In this document: piece after piece, positions 33,598 through 47,003 of the stretch | Layout: each line of letters opens with the position of its first letter | Numbering within the stretch: position 1 is the stretch's first letter | From: Wurfbainia villosa | Taxonomy: Eukaryota > Streptophyta > Magnoliopsida > Zingiberales > Zingiberaceae | NCBI GenBank assembly: GCA_025175895.1 | Contig: CM045998.1 | Span: forward strand, 12,385,153 to 12,449,152 | Direction: 5' to 3' | Length of the DNA stretch: 64,000 nt | The notes under the pieces: model-generated | Databases searched by the model: none | Seen by the model: only the letters and a program-made list of their open reading frames with translations | Told to the model about the DNA's origin: nothing | Made by a program: the position numbers and the translations under genes

Positions 33598-34527
33598 GTG
33601 GTGTTATCTATCGGTATCTGGTGTGTAGATACGGGAGCCACTGATCATGTTTGCAATTCTTTGCAGGGGTTCCAGGAAACCCGACGACTAGCTGAGGGAG
33701 AGATTACCGTCTACATGGGCAATGCTACAAAGGTAGCGGGTATTGCAGTGGGAGACGTTTATTTATCGTTTGATAGAAATAAAGTTTTGGTTTTGAGAAA
33801 TTGTCTTTATGTACCTACATTTAGAAAGAATTTGATTTCGGTTTCTAAATTGTTTATGGATGGATATTCTGTTTCTTTTAATGACAGAGTTGTTATAAAA
33901 AGAAATAGAGAGATTATCTGTTCAGGTACATTGGTTGGCAATTTGTATACTCTTGAACCAAAAGCTCCCACGATGCATATAGAAGTGAATAACTCATCTT
34001 CTAAGTCTAATAAGAGAAAAGAAGCTTCACAAATGAACCAAACGTATCTTTGGCATCTAAGGCTTGGTCATATTAAACTAAGCAGAATTCAAAGGTTGAT
34101 AGCTGATGGACCTTTGGGTTCATTAGTGGTGGAGGATCTCCCAACCTGCGAATCTTGCTTGGAAGGTAAAATGACCAAGAGGCCTTTCAAGGCCAAGGGG
34201 TATAGAGCCAAAGATGTGTTGGAAATGGTTCATTCTGATTTGTGCGGTCCTATGTCTATCCAGGCAAGAGGTGGTTTTGAATACTTCGTCTCTTTTATAG
34301 ACGATTATTCAAGGTATGGATACATTTACTTGATGTGTCGCAAGTCTAAATGCTTTGACAAGTTCAAAGAATTCAAGGTTGATGTGGAGAACCGTCAAGG
34401 TAAAAGTATCAAGACATTACGATCTGATCGTGGTGGCGAGTACCTCTTGGGAGAGTTTAGGAGTTACTTATCAGAGGCTGAGATTCAATCCCAATTGTGC
34501 ACTTTGGCACACCCGAGAATGGTGTAG
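33598..34527 (+). pseudogene. Copia unit B protease-integrase fragment, 309 codons open
   Basis: Longest open piece of unit B. Contains the aspartic protease motif DTGATDHVC near residue 13, the integrase zinc-binding part (WHLRLGH ... CESC), and core motifs HSDLCGP and LRSDRGGEY with the first two catalytic Asp. The frame is lost at PRMV, just before the Glu region (PQQNGVAERKNRT in unit D). Confidence 0.85.
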
Positions 34528-36630
34528 CGGAGCGAAAGAATAGGACTCTTATGGAGATGGTCGGATCGATGATGAGTTATTACGAGTTACTGTTTAGATT
34601 ACGGGGTATGCTCTGGATCGGCAATGTATACTACGAACTTGGTTCCATCTAAATCGACCTTCTACCTAGAATTGTGGATTGGGCAATAGCCTAGTCTGAG
34701 ACATATTCGGATATGGGGGAGTCCAGCACATGTGCTGAAGGGAGATGCTGGTAAGTTGGAATCTCGTACAGAAGTGCGCTTGTTTGTTGGCTACCCTAAG
34801 GGAACGAAGGGTGGTTTATTCTATAGTCCTAGAGATCAGAAGGTGATCGTGAGTCTGAATGCCAAATTTCTAGAGGAGGACTATGTGATGAACCACAAGC
34901 CCACGAGTAGGATTGTTCTTGAGGAGGAAGTTCCAATTTCAAAGACTAATTTGTACAAGAGGAGATACACTACAAGTCATCGTGACCGCTGGTCACAGAG
35001 CATACGCAGGAGGCACCTGTCAGAGTGGGAGGGTTGTTAGACAACCCGAGAGATTCATGTTTTTGGGAGAGTCTTCGACTTAGTCCCCGTGAACATGAAC
35101 CTCGATCCTCGACATATGAGAGGCAATCCAAGATAGAGATGCGATCTTGGCAAAGAGCGATGAATTCAGAGATAGAATCTATGGATTCTAATCAGGTCCG
35201 GGAGCTAGTAGAACCACCCGATGGTGTAAAACCATTGGATGCAAGTGGATCTACAAGAGAAAGAGAGGAGTAGACGGAAGGTTGAGACCTTCAAAGCTAG
35301 GCTTGTGCTAAAGGGTATACTCGTAAAGAGGGTATCGACATGAGGAGACCTTTTCACGGTAGCTATGCTTAAGTCTATCCGGATTCTCTTATCTATAGCC
35401 GCCATATGGATTATGAGATTTGGCAGATGGATGTCAAGACAGCCTTTCCTTAACTAAGTCTTGAGGAGAACATCTATATGCGCAACCAGAGGGATTCATT
35501 GCTAAAGGCAAAGAGCATCTTGTATGTAAGCTTAATCGGTCCATTTATGGATCAAGCAAGCTTCTAGATCTTGGAACATCCGCTTGATGAGGTAATCCAC
35601 CATATGGATTTATTCAAAGTCCGGATGAGCCTTGTGTATACAAGAGATGTGACTAAAACGTAGTGGTGTTTCTTGTACTATACGTAGATGACATTTTGTT
35701 AGTTGGCAACAATATCAAAGTGTTATCGACGAAGGGTATGGTTGTCCAAACAGCTTTGACATGAAGGACTTGGGAGAAGTGGACACATCCTTGGGATCAA
35801 AGTTATAAGGGATCGCAAGAAAAGGATGTTGTGCTTATCTCAAGCTTCATATATTGACACTATCCTTGCTTGTTTTAGCATGCAAAAACTCCAAGAAAGG
35901 TTTTCTACCTTTTAGGCATGGAGTTCCTTTATCTAAAGAGATGTGTCCCAAAACATCAAAGGAGATAGAGGACATGAAGGCGGTTCCTTATGCTTGGCAA
36001 GAGGGAAGCCTTATGTATGCTATGCTACGAGACCGGATATCCGCTTCATGGGCATGGTTAGCAGACATCGAGTAATCCCGACAGGACATTGGACATGTAA
36101 AGCATATATTGAAGTACCCGAGAAGGACTAGGATTATATGCCGGGTTTACCGGCAGATCAATTAGTCCTGGGTTACACGATTCGATTTCCAATCGATAGG
36201 GACAAGAGTAAGTCTACCTCGGGTTTGTGTTTACTTTTGGAGGTGGAGCCATAGTATGGAGGAGTGTCAAGGTAAATGCGTGGACTCTACCATGGAAGGA
36301 GTATGTGGCGCCTCCGAGGCGCCAAGGAAGTCAGATGGCTCAGAACTTCTTGATGGACTTGGATGTGATTCCCGGTTTGCCTGTAACTATCACAATTTAT
36401 TGTGATAATAGTGGTGCAATGCAAACTCAAGGAACCACGAGCCCATAAGGCAGTAAACACATAGAGCGCAAGTACCACCTTATACGAGAGATCGTAGCGA
36501 GGAGAAGTTGTTGTCGCCAAGATTGCATCGAGGATAACTGGCGGATCCATTCACTAAGGCCCTTCCAAATAAAGCGTTTGATAGGCATGTGGAGGACATG
36601 GGGATCGATGTATGGCGAGAGTGATGACGA
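34528..36630 (+). pseudogene. Copia unit B rest of pol, densely broken
   Basis: Remainder of integrase, reverse transcriptase and RNase H in short frames. Recognisable are LKGDAGKLESRTEV (34735), WAWLADIE near the RT end (36050) and an RNase H tail up to 36600. Small deletions occur about every 10-40 bases; intervening sequence is nearly identical to unit C. Confidence 0.8.
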
Positions 36631-36656
36631 CATAGTCTTTAGTATAAGTGGGAGAT

Positions 36657-38833
36657 TGTTAGAATGTATACAAAGCCTAGCTCTTTTGTATGAACATTTT
36701 ATTTTGAAATAAGAATCACATGATCATTGTTTGCACTTTATATATTTATTATATGTGTGATATTGTCTAATATTTTACATTGTAGATAACATGGTGCTTG
36801 GTGTGGCACAGAAGATCATGTTATCAGTCCCTTGTAAAATATAAGTAGAGGCTCACAACCAAGATGGTTTTGGACAAACCATTGGCATGGTTGTAGTGTA
36901 GCTTGGTATTGTTTTATCTTGAACATAGAGTTACACTAGTACACTTAGGTGTATTGAGCAGATCGACATAGAGGTGATTCAATTTAGTGCCGACTACATA
37001 ATTGAATCGACCTCGATATTATGTCAGTACATGCTCTTAATCCCGATATAATAATCTGCACATGTACTTAGTATTTATTTCTTTGATTTACCAAAGGGTG
37101 AGATTTAGATGGATTAAATCAATATGCTTAAGTTGGGAAATAATATTATTTACATGGTGTGCCGCTGATTATAGGAGGAAACCGTGTCCTATATATTAGG
37201 TTGATGATGTCCCCTTGAGGAGCTCATAAGGTTCATCATGTAAACCCAGCTGGTTGACTTAGTCAACATGATGATAAGGTTGAGTGGTACTACTCGAGGA
37301 GTTAGATGTTAATTAATTGATGGTCAGTAAATCAATGAATTGACGGACATTCGATATCTTAAACACGGTGAGATAAATGTACAAATAATATATGGAGCCC
37401 ATATTAATTTATGGGGGTTGGTGAGGTAGTTCAATGATGATCCTCTAGTGGAATGGAACATCATTGATGGATCAAGTATGTGTGGTTCCGATCCATCGGG
37501 TGGCCAAGACCCAACTCCTCCTTATGGTCCCTATCGTAGCCTAATACAATCCTTGTGAAGTCTAGATCCAAGAATGTAAAACAAAACCTAGAACCAACGG
37601 TTGGGATTAAATCCCTAGATCCGATGGTTAGGATGAAATCCTAGAATCGACGGTTGGGATTAAATCCCTAGATCCGACGGTTGGGATTAAACCCTAGATC
37701 CGACGGTTGGGATGAAACCTTAGATCCGACGATTGCGATGAAATCCTAGATCCTACGGTTGGGATGAAATCCTAGATCCGACGGTTGGGATAAAACCCTA
37801 GATCCGACGGTGGAGATTAAATCCCTAGATCCGACGGTGGAGATTAAAGGAGGCCTAAGCCTAATTCTATAGTTAGGGTTTGGCTCATCCATGTGTTGGG
37901 CGGCAACAAATCCTAGAGGAGATAGGGTTATTTGTGCAAGAAAATAGGGATTAGTTCCTATATTTTAGGCTAACCAACTTTCTCCTAAATTCTATAAATA
38001 AGGGCTTAGGGGAAATATGATTTTTTGGATTGGAGAATTAGGGTTTGGCTCATCCATGTGTTGGGCGGCAACAAACCCTAGAGGAGCTAGGGTTTTGGGC
38101 GGCTAGGAAAGTGGGCGGCAAGGTGATTGTTCTCCCTAGGTTTTTGGCCTACCTCCTCTTCTTCTCCTCCTCCCTTCACGGTTCTCTTCTTCCTCCTCTC
38201 TTGCTCTGTGGTGGCCGCTGCTCCAACAATTGGTGGCGGTGCTTCTCCAACATCTAGGTGGCACGGCAACAATACAACTAGTTGGCCGGCGCTCATCCAA
38301 TCGTTCCTTGGCCGGCGGTTGCATCAAACTCTCTTGTTTGGTGGCCGGCTCTAGAAAGGAAAGGTTTCGTTGGTTCTTCTCTTTGTTCGCAGCGGACAAG
38401 GAAGAGAAGAACGTGATCTAGAAGGCTTCTACTCGTGGAGGATCTTCGTCCACACGTCGTCCACGAGAAGGATAGGACATACGGTAGAAGATCGTAAGGT
38501 ATAAAGTTTTATAACTTTAATTTCAGATCTGAGCATGTTCTTATATATGATGATTATGCATGTGTGTGTATGAATATATATTGTATAATCATGGACCCCG
38601 AAGACAAACACAAAAACCGGCGATCCGTCCGTCGTCTCTTCCGCGGCTAACCAACTAGAATAGTTGTGTTGCTTGAACAACTAGTTTGTTCAAGCGACCA
38701 CTCAAGTTGTTAGCACGACGACGAAATGGTGTCGTTAAGGAAGCTCATCCCATCCGGATTAATCCTTTCATTAGTGAAAATTTTAATCCGGGGATATGGG
38801 AGCCAATGAGCCTCCGAAGCATCCACCCTAACA
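36657..38833 (+). repeat. Copia LTR3
   Basis: 2177 bp, with a minisatellite of 10 units (37592-37847). Compared with LTR1/LTR2 two units are missing. Primer site at 38836-38847 is intact. Shares CCGGTT after the primer site with LTR4. Confidence 0.9.
37592..37847. repeat. 26 bp minisatellite in LTR3, 10 units
   Basis: Lacks two of the first three units present in LTR1 and LTR2; otherwise in the same order. Confidence 0.9.
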
Positions 38834-39894
38834 ACTGGTATCAGAGCCACGATTTCCGGTTTTGTGTGTTTTGGATTCGGTTAATTTTTTATGCACTTTT
38901 TCATATATTATATGTGCCGGATAATAGTAGGATATGCATAGTTTAACTCTTTGGTTGCAGGCATAAGATCCGACTATTATGGCCATGTGTGTGTATGTGA
39001 ATGGATGTGTGTAAAAATTTATTATTTGAATCCTCGGGGTTGACGAGGCTAGATTAGTATTTAATTTTTGTAATTAAATACGGCATTGTTTAGCCGATCA
39101 TTTTAGTTTACTTTTGATCTAGATTATTTGTACACTCTTTCGTGGAGTATAGGATCGATGGATGTAAATAAAATGATTTATCTCGGCTCGGAACTCTTTG
39201 GTGACTTGCGCACGGGAAAAGATGGAGCGGATGAGGTGGCCACACGACGGGATGCATATTGGAGGACAATGCCATAATAGTTGGAAAAATTCTGTTTTTT
39301 TCCATATTTACTTCTTATTTGTTTTATATGCATGTTGTGTGTGATTTAAAATTCCTCATTTGCAATTTACTAAGTGGGAGAGAGATATTTTAATTAATTC
39401 CCGCGGCCTCCATTACAATTTGACGTGTGATGCGAACAAACTTGTGTGTTGGCTCTGAGTGCCTTCCTCCCTGCGGACGGGTTTGTTTGCGGATCACTAG
39501 GTCAAATAATGGTTATAGGAAATTATCTAGGAGCATGTGTACTTCCAAAGCGGTAAGGCACATAATCCGAAATAATTCCCTTAGTATCGTGTAATGGTGC
39601 ACACTTAGATGCAAATAAAAGTATCCTCCCCATCGGAGTCACTGCTTTTATTTGTAGGGCCAAAGAGGAACCAACTATTAATTTTATTTGTCAAAAAGTA
39701 AGGTTGACAAGATAATAAAATTAATGGGTAAAACCTCCTCTTACAAATGTAGAATTCGTATACGTCCATACAGCGTGGCATGCGATATTCTCGGTGATTT
39801 GAGGTGTTGGTTGATTTCGGGATTTTATTGTTTTGAGGAATCAATAATATTTGAAATCTAATATTTTGATCATTGTGATTCTTAGGATTTTCAA

Positions 39895-40206
39895 ATGGCT
39901 TTCAATCCACTTACTTTGGTACTAAAGGAAACAAACTTACTGTCCCCAAACAATAGTGATTGGAAAAGAAATATGGATAGTGTCTTAACTGTCGATGAGT
40001 GTCCTCCTAGGCCTGCAGATGATTCTGGGGAAAAGGAACTTTTCAGATACCAGAATCGAGCTCTTAGGCAGGTAGCCATGGTTGCTCAGAAGGTTTCTAC
40101 TTCTAAGCCGAAAGGCAAGAAGAAGAAGAAACAAGGTAGAGCAAAGGTGGTGGGAGGATCTCAGGGAGTGAAGAGGCCGAAAGGCAAGTGCTTCACTTGT
40201 AGATAG
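39895..40206 (+). pseudogene. Copia unit C gag, internally deleted
   Basis: 103 codons, nearly identical to unit A (KELF instead of KKLF). Same central deletion, same TAG after CFTCR, same Cys-to-Phe change in the knuckle. Confidence 0.8.
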
Positions 40207-40287
40207 ACTGGACATGGGAAGAAAGACTTCCCCTTCCTAAAGAAGAACAAAGGTATATCTTCTGCCTTAGTCGTTGAAATATGTTTA

Positions 40288-41184
40288 GTGGTGTTATCTA
40301 CCGGTACCTGGTGTGTAGATACGGGAGCCACTGATCATGTCTGCAATTCTTTGCAGGGGTTCCAGGAAACCCGACGACTAGCTGAGGGAGAGATTACCGT
40401 CTACATGGGCAATGCTACAAAGGTAGCGGGTATTGCAGTGGGAGACGTTTATTTATCGTTTGATAGAAATAAAGTTTTGGTTTTGAGAAATTGTCTTTAT
40501 GTACTTACATTTAGAAAGAATTTGATTTTGGTTTTTAAATTGTTTATGGATGGATATTCTATTTCTTTAAATGACAGAGTTGTTATAAAAAGAAATAGAG
40601 AGATTATCTGTTCAGGTACATTGGTTGGCAATTTGTATACTCTTGAACCAAAAGCTCCTACGATGCATATAGAAGTGAATAACTCATCTTCTAAGTCTAA
40701 TAAGAGAAAAGAACCTTCACAAATGAACCAAACGTATCTTTGGCATCTAAGGCTTGGTCATATTAAACTAAGCAGAATTCAAAGGTTGATAGCTGATGGA
40801 CCTTTGGGTTCATTAGTGGTGGAGGATCTCCCAACCTGCGAATCTTGCTTGGAGGATAAAATGACCATGAGGCCTTTTAAGGCCAAGGGGTATAGAGCCA
40901 AAGATGTGTTGGAAATGGTTCATTCTGATTTGTGCGGTCCTATGTCTATCCAGGCAAGAGGTGGCTTTGAATACTTCGTCTCTTTTATAGACGATTATTC
41001 AAGGTATGGATACATTTACTTGATGCGCCGCAAGTCTAAATGCTTTGACAAGTTCAAAGAATTCAAGGCTGATGTGGAGAACCGTCAAGGTAAAAGTATC
41101 AAGACATTACGATCTGATCATGGTGGCGAGTACCTCTTGGGAGAGTTTAGGAGTTACTTATCAGAGGCTGAGATTCAATCCTAA
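40288..41184 (+). pseudogene. Copia unit C protease-integrase part, 298 codons
   Basis: Protease DTGATDHVC, integrase WHLRLGH...CESC, HSDLCGP, LRSDHGGEY. It ends at TAA in EIQSQ where unit D has CAA, a single C-to-T change. It shares with unit D the substitutions that give LILVFKLFMDGYSIS where A and B have LISVSKLFMDGYSVS. Confidence 0.85.
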
Positions 41185-41244
41185 TTGTCTGCACCTGGCA
41201 CACCCCAGCAGAATGGTGTAGCGGAGTGAAAGAATAGGACTCTT

Positions 41245-42089
41245 ATGGAGATGGTCAGATCGATGATGAGTTATTCTGAGTTACCTGTTTCGTTCTGGGG
41301 GTATGCACTGGATACGGCAATGTATACTCTGAACTTGGTTCCATCTAAATCAGTACCTTCTACCCCTGTAGAATTGTGGACTGGGCAAAAGCCTAGTCTG
41401 AGACATATTCGGATATGGGGGAGTCCAGCACATGTGCTGAAGGGAGATGCTGGTAAGTTGGAATCTCGTACAGAAGTGCGCTTGTTTGTTGGCTACCCTA
41501 AGGGAACGAAGGGTGGTTTATTCTATAGTCCTAGAGATCAGAAGGTGATCGTGAGTACGAATGCCAGATTTCTAGAGGAGGACTATGTGATGAACCACAA
41601 GCCCACGAGTAGGATTGTTCTTGAGGAGTTGACAGGGGAAGTCCCAACTTCAGTACCACCGGTACAAGAGGACACACCACAAGTCACAAAGACCGCTGCG
41701 TCACAGAGCATACGCAGGAGGCACCTCGTCGTAGTGGGAGGGTTGTTAGACAACCCGACAGATTCATGTTTTTGGGAGAGTCTTCGGACTTAGTCCCTGG
41801 TGAACATGAACCTGATCCCTGGACATATGATGAGGCACTCCAAGATAGAGATGCGGCATCTTGGCAAAGTGCGATGAATTCAGAGATAGAATCTATGGAT
41901 TCTAATCAGGTCTGGGAGCTAGTAGAACCACCCAATGGTGTAAAAACCATTGGATGCAAGTGGATCTACAAGAGAAAGAGAGGAGTAGACGGGAAGGTTG
42001 AAACCTTCAAAGCTAGGCTTGTTGCGAAAGGGTATACTCAGAAAGAGGGTATCGATTATGAGGAGACCTTTCACGGTAGCTATGCTTAA
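41245..42089 (+). pseudogene. Copia unit C integrase C-terminus and RT start
   Basis: Two overlapping frames (41245-41793, 41766-42089) carry FWGYALDTAMYTLNLVPSKS, GYPKGTKGGLFYSPRD and then VWELVEPPNGVKTIGCKWIY, the RT entry with the Trp codon intact. A frameshift near 41690 and a cluster of small deletions at 42065-42175 separate it from the next frame. Confidence 0.8.
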
Positions 42090-42174
42090 GTCTATCCGGA
42101 TTCTCTTATCTATAGCTCATATGGATTATGAGATTTGGCGAGATGGATGTCAAGAGCCTTTCCTTAACTAAGTC

Positions 42175-43377
42175 TTGAGGAGAACATCTATATGCGCAAC
42201 TGAGGGATTCATTGCTAAAGGCAAAGAGCATCTTGTATGTAAGCTTAATCGGTCCATTTATGGATTGAAGCAAGCTTCTAGATCTTGGAACATCCGCTTT
42301 GATGAGGTAATCCAGTCATATGGATTTATTCAAAGTCCGGATGAACCTTGTGTATACAAGAGATGTGACGAAAACGTAGTGATGTTTCTTGTACTATACG
42401 TAGATGACATTTTGTTAGTTGGCAACAATATCAAAGTGTTATCAGACGTAAGGGTATGGTTGTCCAAACAGTTTGACATGAAGGACCTGGGAGAAGTGGG
42501 ACACATCCTTGGGATCAAAGTTATAAGGGATCGCAAGAAAAGGATGTTATGCTTATCTCAAGCTTCATATATTGACACTATCCTTGCTCGTTTTAGCATG
42601 CAAAACTCCAAGAAAGGTTTTCTACCTTTTAGGCATGGAGTTCCTTTATCTAAAGAGATGTGTCCCAAAACATCAAAGGAGATAGAGGACATGAAGGCGG
42701 TTCCTTATGCTTCGGCAGTAGGAAGCCTTATGTATGCTATGCTATATAGGAGACCGGATATCTGCTTTACCGTGGGCATGGTTAGCAGATATCAGAGTAA
42801 TCCTGGACAGGGACATTGGACTACAGTAAAGCATATATTGAAGTACCTGAGAAGGACTAGGGATTATATGCTGGTTTACCGGGCAGATCAATTAGTCCCT
42901 GTGGGTTACACGGATTCGGATTTCCAATCAGATAGGGACAAGAGTAAGTCTACCTCGGGGTTTGTGTTTACTTTTGGAGGTGGAGCCATAGTATGGAGGA
43001 GTGTCAAGCAGAAATGCGTGGTGGACTCTACCATGGAAGCTGAGTATGTGGCAGCCTCTGAGGCAGCCAAGGAAGTTGTATGGCTCAGGAACTTCTTGAT
43101 GGACTTGGATGTGATTCCTGGTTTGCCCAGAACTATCACAATTTATTGTGATAATAGTGGTGCAGTTGCAAACTCGAAGGAACCACGAGCCCATAAGGCG
43201 AGTAAACACATAGAGCGCAAGTACCACCTTATACGAGAGATCGTAAAGCGAGGGGAAGTTGCTGTCGCCAAGATTGCATCAGAGGATAACCTGGCGGATC
43301 CATTCACTAAGGCCCTTCCAGCGAAAGCGTTTGATAGGCATGTGGAGGACATGGGGATCAGATGTATGGCAGAGTGA
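42175..43377 (+). pseudogene. Copia unit C reverse transcriptase-RNase H, 400 codons open
   Basis: The best preserved RT/RNase H of the array. SIYGLKQASRSWN is at residues 27-39 and the polymerase motif YVDD at 75-78. Next come YASAVGSLMYAM, RPDICFTVGMVSRYQ and SKSTSGFVFTFGGGA. The RNase H residues follow in DSTMEAEYVA and CDNSGAVA, with SKHIERKYHLIRE and NLADPFTKALP near the end. The frame stops in MAE at 43377, 33 bp before LTR4. It lacks its own N-terminal RT part, lost in the deletion cluster upstream. Confidence 0.85.
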
Positions 43378-43410
43378 TGACGACATAGTCTTTTAGTATA
43401 AGTGGGAGAT

Positions 43411-45567
43411 TGTTAGAATGTATACTGAAAGCCTAGCTCTTTTTGTATGAACATTTTATTTTGAAATAAGAATCACATGATCATTGTTTGCACTTTATAT
43501 ATTTATTATATGTGTGCATATTGTCTAATATTTTACATTGTAGATAACATGGTGCTTGGTGTGGCACAGAAGATCATGTTATCAGTTCCTTGTAAAATAT
43601 AAGTAGAGGCTCACAACCAAGATGGTTTTGGACAAACCATTGGCATGGTTGTAGTGTAGCTTGGTATTGTTTTATCTTGAACATAGAGTTACACTAGTAC
43701 ACTTAGGTGTATTGAGCAGGACCGACATAGAGGCGATTCAATTTAGTGCTGACTACATAATTGAATCGGACCTCGGATATTATGTTGTACATGCTCTTAA
43801 TCCCGATATAATAACGGGCACATGTACTTAGTATTTATTTCTTTGATTTAACAGTGGGTGAGATTTAGATGGATTAAATCAATATGCCCGGTAAGTTGGG
43901 AAATAATATTATTTACATGGTGTACCGTTGATTATAGGAGGAAACCGTGTCCTATATATTAGGTTGATGATGTCCCCTTGAGGAGCTCATAAGGTTCATC
44001 ATGTAAACCCAGCTGGTTGACTTAGTCAACATGATGATAAGGTTGAGTGGTACTACTCGAGGAGTTAGATGTTAATTAATTGATGGTCAGTAAATCAATG
44101 AATTGACGGACATTCGATATCTTAAACACGGTGAGATAAATGTACAAATAATATATGGAGCCCATATTAATTTATGGGGGTTGGTGAGGTAGTTCAATGA
44201 TGATCCTCTAGTGGAATGGAACATCATTGATGGATCAAGTATGTGTGGTTCCGATCCATCGGGTGGCCAAGACCCAACTCCTCCTTATGGTCCCTATCGT
44301 AGCCTAATACAATCCTTGTGAAGTCTAGATCCAAGAATGTAAAACAAAATTGGGATTAAATCAGGATGAAATCCTAGAATCGTTGGGATTAAATCCTGAT
44401 CGGTTGGGATTAAACCCTAGATCCGACGGTTGGGATGAAACCTTAGATCGCGATGAAATCCTAGATCCTACGGTTGGGATGAAATCCTAGATCCGACGGT
44501 TGGGATAAAACCCTAGATCCGACGGTGGAGATTAAATCCCTAGATCCGACGGTGGAGATTAAAGGAGGCCTAAGCCTAATTCTATAGTTAGGGTTTGGCT
44601 CATCCATGTGTTGGGCGGCAACAAATCCTAGAGGAGATAGGGTTATTTGGGCGGCAAGAAAATAGGGATTAGTTCCTATATTTTAGGCTAACCAACTTTC
44701 TCCTAAATTCTATAAATAAGGGCTTAGGCATTGGACGGAAATATGATTTTTTGGATTGGAGAATTAGGGTTTGGCTCATCCAAGTGTTGGGCGGCAACAA
44801 ACCCTAGAGGAGCTAGGGTTTTGGGCGGCTAGGAAAGTGGGCGGCAAGGTGATTGTTCTCCCTAGGTTTTTGGCCGGCGCCCCTCTTCTTCTCCTCCTCC
44901 CTTTGCCGGTTCTCTTCTTCCTCCTCTCTTGCTCCGTGGTGGCCGACGGCTCTCCAACAATTGGTGTCCGGTGCTTCTCCAACATCTAGGTGGCCGACGG
45001 CAACAATACAACTAGTTGGCCGGCGCTCATCCAATCGTTCCTTGGCCGGCGGTTGCATCAAACTCTCTTGTTTGGTGGTCGGTTCTAGTAATGATATGTT
45101 TCGTTGGTCCTTCTCTTTGTTATCAGCAGACAAGGAAGAGAAGAAGGTGATCTAGTATGCTTCTACGCGTGGAGTATCTTCGTCCACACGTCGTCCACGA
45201 GAAGGATAGGACATACGGTAGAAGATCGTAAGGTATAAAGTTTTATAACTTTAATTTCAGATCTGAGCATGTTCTTATATATGATGATTATGCATGTGTG
45301 TGTATGAATATATATTGTATAATCATGGACCCCGAAGACAAACACAAAAACCGGCGATCCGTCCGTCGTCTCTTCCGCGGCTAACCAACTAGAAGAGTTG
45401 TGTTGCTTGAACAACTAGTTTGTTCAAGCGACCACTCAAGTTGTTAGCACGACGACGAAATGGTGTCGTTAAGGAAGCTCATCCCATCCGGATTAATCCT
45501 TTCATTAGTGAAAATTTTAATCCGGGGATATGGGAGCCAATGAGCCTCCGAAGCATCCACCCTAACA
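43411..45567 (+). repeat. Copia LTR4
   Basis: 2157 bp. The first 900 bp are about 99% like LTR1. The minisatellite (about 44349-44562) is damaged by several deletions. Primer site at 45570-45581 is intact. Confidence 0.9.
44349..44562. repeat. 26 bp minisatellite in LTR4, about 10 units with deletions
   Basis: Same unit as in LTR1-3; several units have lost 4-12 bases each. Confidence 0.8.
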
Positions 45568-46623
45568 ACTGGTATCAGAGCCACGATTTCCGGTTTTGTG
45601 TGTTTTGGATTCGGTTAATTTTTTATGCACTTTTTCATATATTATATGTGCCGGATAATAGTAGGATATGCATAGTTTAACTCTTTGGTTGCAGGCATAA
45701 GATCCGACTATTATGGCCATGTGTGTGTATGTGAATGGATGTGTGTAAAAATTTATTATTTGAATCCTCGGGGTTGACGAGGCTAGATTAGTATTTAATT
45801 TTTGTAATTAAATACGGCATTGTTTAGCCGATCATTTTAGTTTACTTTTGATCTAGATTATTTGTACACTCTTTCATGGAGTATAGGATCGATGGATGTA
45901 AATAAAATGATTTATCTCGGCTCGGAACTCTTTGGTGACTTGGACGGAAAAGATGGAGCGGATGAGGTGGCCACACGACGGGATGCATATTGGAGGACAA
46001 TGCCATAATAGTTGGAAAAATTCTGTTTTTTTCCATATTTACTTCTTATTTGTTTTATATGCATGTTGTGTGTGATTTAAAATTCCTCATTTGCAATTTA
46101 CTAAGTGGGAGAGAGATATTTTAATTAATTCCCGCGGCCTCCATTACAATTTGACGTGTGATGCGAACAAACTTGTGTGTTGGCTCTGAGTGCCTTCCTC
46201 CTGTGAGGGGTTTGTTTGCGGATCACTAGGTCAAATAATGGTTATAGGAAATTATCTAGGAGCATGTGTACTTCCAAAGCGGTAAGACACATAATCCGAA
46301 ATAATTCCCTTAGTATCGTGTAATGGTGCACACTTAGATGCAAATAAAAGTATCCTCCCCATCGGAGTCACTGCTTTTATTTGTAGGGCTAAAGAGGAAC
46401 CAACTATTAATTTTATTTGTCAAAAAGTAAGGTTGACAAGATAATAAAATTAATGGGTAAAACCTCCTCTTACAAATGTAGAATTCGTATACGTCCATAC
46501 AGCGTGGCATGCGATATTCTCGGTGATTTGAGGTGTTGGTTGATTTCGGGATTTTATTGTTTTGAGGAATCAATAATATTTGAAATCTAATATTTTGATC
46601 ATTGTGATTCTTAGGATTTTCAA

Positions 46624-46898
46624 ATGGCTTTCAATCCACTTACTTTGGTACTAAAGGAAACAAACTTCTTGTCCCAAACAATAGTGATTGGAAAAGAAAT
46701 ATGGATAGTGTCTTAACTGTCGATGAGTGTCCTCCTAGGCCTGCAGATGATTCTGGGGAAAAGGAACTTTTCAGATACCAGAATCGAGCTCTTAGGCAGG
46801 TAGCCATGGTTGCTCAGAAGGTTTCTACTTCTAAGCCGAAAGGCAAGAAGAAGAAGAAACAAGGTAGAGCAAAGGTGGTGGGAGGATCTCGAGAGTGA
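46624..46898 (+). pseudogene. Copia unit D gag, frameshifted
   Basis: Same truncated gag. Small deletions near 46667-46675 shift the frame after the first 20 codons, and others near 46890-46935 break the zinc-knuckle part. TAG after CFTCR is again present. Confidence 0.75.
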
Positions 46899-47003
46899 AG
46901 AGGCAGAAGGCAAGTGCTTCACTTGTAGATAGGTGGACATGGGAAGAAAGACTTCCTTCCTAAAGAAGAACAAAGGTATATCTTACGCCTTAGTCGTTGA
47001 AAT

